Translations under genes and position numbers: made by a program
Source: Klebsormidium nitens
Lineage: Eukaryota > Streptophyta > Klebsormidiophyceae > Klebsormidiales > Klebsormidiaceae
NCBI GenBank assembly: GCA_000708835.1
Contig: DF237890.1
Coordinates: forward strand, 1-22,661
Length of the DNA: 22,661 nt
Reading direction: 5' to 3'
In this document: piece by piece, positions 17,083 through 22,661 of the stretch
Position numbering within the stretch: the stretch's first letter is position 1
Layout of the letters: every line of letters begins with the position of its first letter
The notes under the pieces: model-generated
Databases searched by the model: none
The model's input: only the letters and a program-made list of their open reading frames with translations
What the model was told of the DNA's origin: nothing

Positions 17083-20000
17083 CTGCACATGACACGTCAG
17101 CAGCGAACTAAGCGTCCGAGAACGTCCAGCGACCTTGGAGCGGCAACGAGATAGTTCGTTCCACTGGCCTCAGAGTGTAAGATCTCACAGGAGGACTTTG
17201 TCCGACTTGCTACTGTGAGGGTGAAAAGGGCTGCGCGGCTCACCGTCGTTCCCAAACGCATCGTCGTCGTCCCCATACAACTCGTCGTCCTCGAACTGAT
17301 AGCCCTGCACGGGAGCACATGACTGCGATGAGAAGTAGCCACTGAAAACGGAGATACTTGCAGAATCTCCCAAGCTGGTTGGATGCACCCTTTGAGAGCC
17401 GGCAGCAAGGCTTTCAGCAGCAAGAAGGACCTTAGCTAGATTTCAAAACTCTAAGAAACGTTTAGAAAAGTTCTGACGGTACAGAGCCTCTGCTTTGTTG
17501 TTTGTTCAGGGAGTGCCGGTGAAACGACTGCTGCCAGCAGCGAGAGGGTTCGTTCTGCAGCGATCCCAGTAAACCGGTCTGCTGCAAAGCGAGAGGCTCA
17601 TCTTAAGGAAGAAGTTGACACGGAAAAGGGGGGGTGCTTTCATACCTGTTCATAGTCTCCCTCGCCCATCTCGTCCTCCTCATCGAGCGCCTCCTCCTCG
17701 TCCTCTTCCCCGCCCTCGCCTTCCTTCGGCTTTTCCTGCACCAAAGAATAAACGACAACGTCAGCGCTTCTCACGGACCGTTGTCACAATTCTCGTGATC
17801 CCAATGTAGTGCGGCTGCGGGGAAAAGAGGGTGCATAGAGCAAGCGGAAGGAGAGAGTGCATTGACCGTACCAAATCCTCGGGACAAAACTCGAGATCAG
17901 AAGGCGAGGACACCCCGAAACTGTCACCGCTCAGACAAGTGACCTCTGGTGTCATTGAACGTCATATCGTAGTGGAAGAGCGGTCCGCACCGAAGTGGTT
18001 CTCCAAGACTGACGGAGAAAAAGATTCTCAGAACAGTCATTTACTTTCGCGCCCCCCCAGGTGTTGAGCACGAAGCTCGTGGTTGATGCAAAGAGCTTTG
18101 TTCCAAAACGGCAGAGTCTCATACGGTAAAGAGACCTATAAACATTCGCTGACTCTTTTCAATAACTTCAAGGAACTAAAAGCGACTCAGTCGTCCCAGC
18201 ATCTGGGCAGGTGTCTCAAGATCTGGGTCGACGTCAGCAAGGCTCAGTCAGAAAGGGGTCCCCTGGGCGTCACTTACAGTGGCTTTATCCCCATTCGCCT
18301 CGATCTTCTGCTCGAGGTTTGCAAGGCGCTCCAGCCTTTGTATGTCTGCGATGACAATTGACAGTGGGTTTGTGTTCAAGACACGTCTCATGGCAGATGG
18401 GCAACTGACTACTTTGCGACAGATCTTACAGCATCTGCCCTGATAATAGGGATCTTAGAGAGGGCAGCCTCACTAGGACAAACATAAGTGCATTCGCGTG
18501 GTGAAAGCGAGCGTCTTGCATGCGTAAAGTCGTTTCCAACACGAGCTTTGACCTTAACTGAGAACTCATTGAAAACAAACGTGAAGGCTGCCAGGATTCA
18601 ATAAGGACAATGAAACTAAAGTTTGAAAAGCAGTCGAAGGCAAACCTGTGGTTGCTAAAGGAGCCGATTTCCAGGGGGCGCTTGCCGCCGTTGCTTGCGC
18701 GGCCCCTCCGCCCCGCCCTTTTCCTTTCTCTGCAAAGGATGAAAAAAGTGGTGACGCCCGGATTTTGGTGCCAGAGACTCCTAATGATACATGCGACACC
18801 TGTTGACACTTCATTTTGACAAGCAGAAGAAGGCAAATAAAATCAGCCAAAGAACCACTCTGATCCAGCAACATGTTGGGAATACCTGGAGAAGAATAAG
18901 GTTCTTAGAAAACACCCGTGGCAAGCTTGCAGGGTCACGTGGGTGGAAATTTGACACCATCCCAGACTTGCCCGGAATGCCTACCTGGCCCCAATAGCTC
19001 GGCTGGAAAGTGTTTTGGTGTCAACTTCAGGACCGAGGATAGGGGCGCTCGGATGGCGTGCGGGTTTCGTCGGTACCGATCAGCGTACCTCTCTATCTCT
19101 GCAGCTAAGCCCACTGCAAAAAAAGCAGAAGCACAATGTGTTCAAAATAAAGATTATCGTTCTAGGTGCCCACATAAGGGTGCATAGAGGACCATTGAGA
19201 TTACTAAAATGAGCCGCAAGTACTGTTGTAAGGACCAGGCTTTGAAAGTGTACCTCAGACTGCAAGACTTGCAGCCCCACTGTTATCCCTTTCTGATGGA
19301 AGTGGTCTTGGAGGAGCTCTGATCGATCTGACATTGGCAAGTGGAATTTTTGGCATGTGGGCTGTTGTAATATGGGCTATCCCTGGACACTCGGCCACAC
19401 CCACCTGTCCCGCTTTCACGTTCCTCGATGTGGGCTGTTCCCGGAAAACCTCAAGTGGCATAAACTCCAGACAAGAGACATGCGGAGGCATGATTGCTCT
19501 GAATTTCTCATGTGGGCTGTTTCCAAAAGCTCAAGCAAGACAAATAAAGGCATACCTGTTTTGCTTTTTGGTTTCTCGATGTGGTAGGGCGAGTACAGCC
19601 AAGCGCTTTCGAGGCGCCTCCGCCGGTTCAGCAGCTCTTCTTCCTCGTCTCCAATTTCAGGGACTTCGGGCAGGTTCTCGATGGGCTGTCAAGAGACGCA
19701 CATCATCATCTGCTAGTCACCTTGACACAGATTATTTTCCTCGTTCGATGCTAAACACAATGTTGTCGCAGGCAGTGTGACGTTCGAAGACTGCAGGCCT
19801 TCCGAATGGTTGGAAACAGCTTTCAGGAAACAACCATTTGCTTGATGAGCTCGCTTTCTCAAACACTTGGAACAAGCTAGCGATAGAGCAGGGAGGCACT
19901 TTCTGAAAGGGCAGCGCCACGCGATGAAAAGCAAGTGGTGGTGCGGAAGCAGTGGGCAGCATTGCTCTACGCTGTGATCAGACGTGGATGAAAAACAAAA

Positions 20001-20241
20001 GTCCGATCAGTGGAGCGCCAGGCACTGGCCAAAACCAACTATTGATCTCAAACGACGGCAGCTCACGAAAATTATCCACACCATCATTTCATCAAGCAAA
20101 GGGGAGCTCCGGTCTGCGACTCACCGGGAACAGTGGCGGCGGCCCGCTCAGCTTGTCTGGCAGGACCATGTTCCCGTCATCGTCTCGTATCACAAAACCA
20201 CTCCCTCTGCCCCACCCACGACCCCGCCCGCGCCCGGCCAT
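17066..20241 (-). CDS. DNA-directed RNA polymerase III subunit RPC7 (RPC31/POLR3G family), 8 exons
   Basis: Exons in transcript order are 20241-20125, 19685-19556, 19098-18985, 18729-18646, 18345-18278, 17735-17646, 17304-17244 and 17082-17066 (TAG 17068-17066). They total 681 nt, giving 226 residues; human POLR3G has 223. RPC7 belongs to the RPC3/RPC6/RPC7 subcomplex of Pol III that acts in initiation on tRNA and 5S genes in the nucleus. Diagnostic parts are the start MAGRGRGRGWGRGSG, then GPPPLFPP, EEEELL, SAWLYSPYHIEKP, IERYADRYRR, LSSVLKLTPKHFPAELLGP, LERLANLEQKIE, and an acidic tail ending GDYEQGYQFEDDELYGDDDD. The exon frames agree at every junction (phases 0,1,1,1,0,0,1). The C-terminal end is the least sure: reading through the donor at 17243 instead gives a stop at 17187-17185 and 240 residues. 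The spliced form ends NDEGPTF, like the aromatic end of human POLR3G (DEATY), so I prefer it. Confidence 0.88.
17244..17304 (-). CDS. RPC7 exon 7: acidic-aromatic tail
   Basis: 61 nt after the acceptor CCCGTGCAG, encoding GYQFEDDELYGDDDDAFGND plus one base, with donor GACG|GTGAGC at 17244/17243. The mix of Asp with Tyr/Phe is the family hallmark near the C terminus. If the donor is not used, the exon extends to TGA at 17187-17185. Confidence 0.78.
17646..17735 (-). CDS. RPC7 exon 6: acidic region
   Basis: 90 nt, phase 0 at both ends, acceptor TTTGGTGCAG and donor GAACAG|GTATGA. It encodes EKPKEGEGGEEDEEEALDEED and EMGEGDYEQ. Long Glu/Asp runs ending in a DY motif are typical of the RPC7 C-terminal part. 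Confidence 0.85.
18278..18345 (-). CDS. RPC7 exon 5: short coiled segment
   Basis: 68 nt, entering in phase 1 after TCATCGCAG and leaving in phase 0 at GCCACT|GTAAGTG. It encodes IQRLERLANLEQKIEANGDKA, which matches the LxxLExLEx(K/R) helix of the family (human VLKKMEELEKR). Confidence 0.82.
18646..18729 (-). CDS. RPC7 exon 4: basic, low-complexity segment
   Basis: 84 nt, phase 1 at both ends, acceptor CTTTGCAG and donor CACAG|GTTTGC. It encodes KGKGRGGGAAQ and APWKSAPLATT. Its place matches the variable basic/Trp segment of plant RPC7 (KKVxW). All three frames are open here, so the frame rests on the phases of the neighbouring exons. Confidence 0.65.
18985..19098 (-). CDS. RPC7 exon 3: IERYADR and LTPKHFPAEL
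   Basis: The acceptor TAGCTGCAG lies before AGATAGAGAGG at 19098, and the donor is GCCAG|GTAGGC at 18985/18984; phase 1 at both ends. It joins exon 2 to read ...KSKTEIERYADRYRR and then LSSVLKLTPKHFPAELLGP. This is the best-conserved central block of RPC7 (human DIERYSKRY; plant IERFSDR and LTxNNFPxEL). Confidence 0.88.
19355..19521 (+). repeat. Three 12-bp direct repeats in an RPC7 intron
   Basis: ATGTGGGCTGTT occurs at 19355-19366, 19428-19439 and 19510-19521. The last two also share following sequence (TTCCxxAAAAxCTCAAG, with small gaps). They lie in the intron between exons 2 and 3. They may be a decayed tandem duplication of about 80 nt. Confidence 0.6.
19556..19685 (-). CDS. RPC7 exon 2: acidic patch and SPYHIE motif
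   Basis: The acceptor TCTTGACAG precedes CCCATCGAG at 19685, and the donor is AACAG|GTATGC at 19556/19555 (phase 1). It encodes PIENLPEVPEIGDEEEELL, RRRRLESAWLY and SPYHIEKPKSKT. Plant RPC7 proteins have the same layout, with a Trp and SPYYLE at the matching place. Confidence 0.85.
20125..20241 (-). CDS. RPC7 exon 1: RGRG start and PPPLFP
   Basis: 39 codons from ATG (20241) to TTCCCG|GTGAGT at 20125/20124, phase 0. It encodes the Gly/Arg-rich N terminus typical of RPC7, VIRDDDGNMVLPDKL, and SGPPPLFP, the most conserved short motif of the family. Confidence 0.88.
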
Positions 20242-21556
20242 GCTTTCACCACCTTGTGGGGCGCAAGTGCTGCTATGGTTATTCTACAGGACAGAGACCC
20301 ACACGCGGAAAGGAGTATTGGAAGAGACTTTATTGGAGTATTTGTTCAATCGGCTATGTGGGCGGAGAATGCAGACTGCAATGCGTTTGACCTCGTCTAT
20401 GTAATTTGTGGCATGTGCCTTGAGCAGAATGGTGGCTATATGATAGGCTTGATTTGAGAAGCTGCCATGGATTTGGCGGGAGCTGTTAAGCTTATGGTTA
20501 GCACCCCTGCTTTTCAACCCCACTCCCTTCGTCGAACTTTGAACCCCAAGATCAAACAGGGGAACGTTCGACGATCAAAAAGTCAGAATGTCAGAATGTT
20601 AACCGAGCAATTCAGCAAGCATCCTCGAATTCAAAGCTTGAATTTGAAGTGAGCTGAGAAAGCTGCTTGAAAGAAGACGCACCTCATCAGGAAGGCTACA
20701 GGCTACTGGCGCAATGTTCCGCTATTTGTGAACCCTCTGTGCATTTTCTAAAGAGGTTTGACTGTGCAAGTTTCTTTTGATGTGCGCCAGAAAAGGGTTG
20801 CGCTTTCGAAGGCCAATGTCAACTGAAGAAGTGGAGCTGCTTTGAGGCCAGCCTCTGAAATGGACTCAGGTGAGTTTGTTCATCAACTTTTCCACCGCAC
20901 TTCTGATGTTGGCACCAACCTCAGTGGGTATGAATGTGGGGGTTACAATTCTGCAAAAGAGCTTCTGCTTTGCTCTGTCCTCAAATGGCAGTATGCTAGC
21001 CAATGCAAGGCTGTAATCTGGCTTGGCATGGTCTCCATTGCTACCTAGGAGGCTTGACAAGGGTCATTGCGGTGCTGAGCAGTATTCTAGCAGCCTAGAG
21101 ACAGAACATGTGATCTAAACCCATTTGATATCATCCCAGCTTTCCCTTCTATACAATGCACATGTGGTACTTTGCAATTGGTGCAACCAGTCAAGTGCTT
21201 TGTGTGAACGTTCTCAGCTTGTGCATGCCCAGAATGCAGTGGAAGCAGGATGAAATGTGGGGCGGTTCAAAGCAGGTGGTCTAAACCATAGCCCCTTTGA
21301 GTCTGCATACAATCAACCTTTCGTCATTTCATGCTTTCTTGCCCCCACGAATGATCATTCTGGTTTCCTAGACACCGGCATCTTCTTTCTTTTAGACCCA
21401 TCTTCAGAAGTGCCCACTTGAAGGTTCATCGTTACAAGCCTCTTCCCAATCAGTCTTGACTTCTTAGGCAAGTACGCTGACTGCTTCTACCCTACTTCCA
21501 CTTTCTTCCACTTCCCTTGTTTTCGTTTCTAAAACCACTTCTGTCGTTCACTGCAG
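20242..21556. other. Divergent intergenic region between RPC7 and the GATA-like gene
   Basis: RPC7 starts leftwards at 20241 and the next gene runs rightwards from at or before 21557, so both 5' regions lie here. On the RPC7 strand there are two CCAAT boxes (ATTGG on + at 20317-20321 and 20332-20336), within a GGAGTATT direct repeat (20312 and 20335). For the + gene, possible 5' exons are GCCATGG at 20464-20470, open for ten codons to ATG|GTTAGC at 20496 (phase 0, fits), or a non-coding exon ending TCAG|GTGAGT at 20869. Neither is proven. A long pyrimidine tract (about 21483-21550) leads into the acceptor at 21556. No other gene is seen. Confidence 0.45.
20312..20342 (-). promoter_or_regulatory. 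Two CCAAT boxes upstream of RPC7
   Basis: Read on the - strand, CCAAT occurs twice, 15 bp apart, about 75 and 90 nt before the RPC7 start codon, within repeated AATACTCC sequence. The distance suits NF-Y-type promoter elements, but no transcription start is known. Confidence 0.3.
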
Positions 21557-22661
21557 CACGACCAACTGACCACGAAGGAAGGGGGTGGCCGGTCCCCCCT
21601 CAAGCAGTCCCCCCGCTACAAAACGATGCGCTCGCTCTCAGATAACCAGTGCAGCGAGTGCAAGCAAAAGTGGAGCTCTCGCTGGTACCCCTGGAGGAGG
21701 CGTCCCGCCTCCTGTGCACCGCTTGCTACGACAACGAGCGGAACGCCAGCCGCTACCCCGCCAAGTCATGCGAGGCATGCGGCAAAGAGTCCAGTTCGCG
21801 GTGGCACCCAGGGGCCAACCCCGATGCAAAGCTGTGCCACGCGTGCTATGGTAAGAAGCAGAAGAAGGAACCCCCGCTCAAAGTAGATATGGTTGAGGAG
21901 GACGGCAAAACCGTAGGGTACGCGCGCCCCAACCCCCTGTCGGCCGTCAGAAGATCTGCGGCGGCAGTGCGCGCTTCAGTAAACGAGGTGCAAGACGCCG
22001 CGGAAGCTCTGGGCATCTCTTCGGGGGCTGCAAACCTTTTGGGGGGGTCAGGAGAGGCTGAGGAGCCTGAGGCGCCAGGACCCCCTAGTGAAGATGCGGG
22101 CACTTTTCCAGGGGCTTCGAACCTTTTGGTGGGGGCGGATGAGGCTGCTGGTGATGGAACGACGGAGCCCCCCGGTGATGCGGCTACGTTGCTGGCATTG
22201 CCCACTTTGGGGGACCAATCGGTAACAGCGCCTCAGGGGGTGCAAGAGATGGCGGGGGGAGTGGAGAAAGCAGGGGAGGGAGAATTGCAGAAAGAAGCGG
22301 ACCTGATCATTCTGGGAGACTCGAGCCCGGCAGCTGGCCGGGCAACAGAGCCCGCCGTGGGTGTACTGGAACTGGCAGGAAAGCGCCAGACTCGGCAAAG
22401 CAGTCAGGGGGAGGCTGGGGGAGCGTCACCAAGGACTAGGGCGAAGCCCTCGGCTTCGGCAGGCGGAAAGCGGTCGCTGAGATCCTCAATGGAGGGTGCG
22501 GCGGAAGCATCGGCAGAGGAGGACGGGCCCAAGAGAAAGCGCTCGCTTCGGGAGATCCATCAGGGGTCTCCAAAGCGTGCGCCGCCAAAGGTCCCCGCTG
22601 TAACGGCACGACTGCGCACCGACTTCTGGCTGCGCGCCAAACTTGCGGCCGCGCATCGTCC
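21557..22661 (+). CDS. Tandem GATA-like zinc-finger protein (5' part, apparent frameshift, runs off the window)
   Basis: A strong acceptor (TCGTTCACTGCAG, ends 21556) opens a frame reading HDQLTTKEGGG...MRSLSDNQ. Finger 1 (21650-21726) begins CSEC...SSRWYP, but its second half (LCTACY) lies in another frame, one base off at 21688-21691. From there the second frame stays open to the window end, about 323 codons. Finger 2 (21769-21846) is intact: CEAC...SSSRWHPG...LCHAC. Both fingers have 18 residues between their Cys pairs, the CX2CX18CX2C spacing of plant GATA factors, though the residues around them differ from classic GATA fingers. After the fingers come an Ala/Glu-rich linker with a repeat of about 87 nt (AANLL/ASNLL, near 22030 and 22117) and basic PKRKRSLRE. 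A nuclear DNA- or protein-binding role is likely. The start codon may be ATG 21626 or lie in an upstream exon. Confidence 0.68.
21688..21691 (+). other. Apparent one-base frameshift in a C run within zinc finger 1
   Basis: The frame of CSECxxxxSSRWYP ends here in WRRRP and loses the finger, while the -1 frame carries LEEASRLLCTACY. One missing base in CCCC would join the two, and the loop would then be exactly 18 residues, the same as finger 2. Either an assembly or sequencing error or a real lesion. Confidence 0.75.

Larger units (their letters stand above)
17305..20124 (-). other. Introns of RPC7
   Basis: The introns are 20124-19686, 19555-19099, 18984-18730, 18645-18346, 18277-17736, 17645-17305 and 17243-17083, all GT-AG. 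They are less GC-rich than the exons, and long open frames in them have no recognisable content. Apart from the 12-bp repeats at 19355-19521 I see nothing notable. Confidence 0.65.

Noticed and set aside
19230-19340. A possible extra RPC7 exon reading SDRSELLQDHFHQKG on the - strand
   Set aside because: Exon 2 joins the exon at 19098 directly in phase and restores the conserved IERYADR block; the extra segment would interrupt it.
19984-20457. + strand open frames over RPC7 exon 1
   Set aside because: They are antisense to a clear RPC7 start exon and lack motifs.
20860-20869. ATGGACTCAG|GTGAGT as first coding exon of the GATA-like gene
   Set aside because: It leaves phase 1, and joining it to 21557 runs into a stop at 21643-21645; it could only be non-coding.

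Overview
The window looks like nuclear DNA of a green-lineage eukaryote, most likely a GC-rich green or streptophyte alga (something like Klebsormidium is a guess, not a proof). Exons are visibly GC-rich and introns are less so. Introns are short and begin with GTGAG, GTAAG or GTGCG. PLATZ zinc proteins are mainly a plant/green-algal family, and the last gene carries CX2CX18CX2C (plant-spaced) GATA-like fingers. No rRNA, tRNA, CRISPR or prokaryotic operon structure was seen.

Region 1 (102-15913, + strand) reads best as one giant 13-exon gene. It opens with an Arg/Ser/Glu-rich, SR-like low-complexity exon. Four tandem PLATZ zinc-binding domains follow, each split by an intron at the same place and separated by long disordered Ala/Gly/Glu linkers. 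After these come an SH3/KOW-like segment, a 3.1-kb exon with basic patches, one AT-hook and an acidic tail, and finally a TFIIS N-terminal-like helical domain. All 12 internal introns are phase 0, so the exons join without a frame break into roughly 3,660-3,700 codons. The parts suggest a nuclear chromatin/transcription scaffold; that function is inferred.

Region 2 (15914-17065) is the gap between two convergent genes. It holds a palindromic TATA-like element, alternating purine-pyrimidine tracts, and no gene I can support.

Region 3 (17066-20241, - strand) is an eight-exon gene for RNA polymerase III subunit RPC7 (RPC31/POLR3G family). It has the RGRG N terminus, PPPLFP, an SPYxIE motif, an IERYADR...LKLTPKHFPAEL block and an acidic C terminus. 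The model gives 226 aa, close to the family size.

Region 4 (20242-21556) is the head-to-head gap between RPC7 and the next gene. Region 5 (21557 to the window end, + strand) is the 5' part of a gene for a protein with two GATA-like zinc fingers. Its first finger is broken by an apparent one-base loss in a C run.

The main candidate for something undescribed is the four-PLATZ giant protein with SR-like, AT-hook and TFIIS-N-like parts. It lies beside a Pol III subunit gene, and land-plant PLATZ proteins (maize FLOURY3) are known to contact the Pol III machinery.
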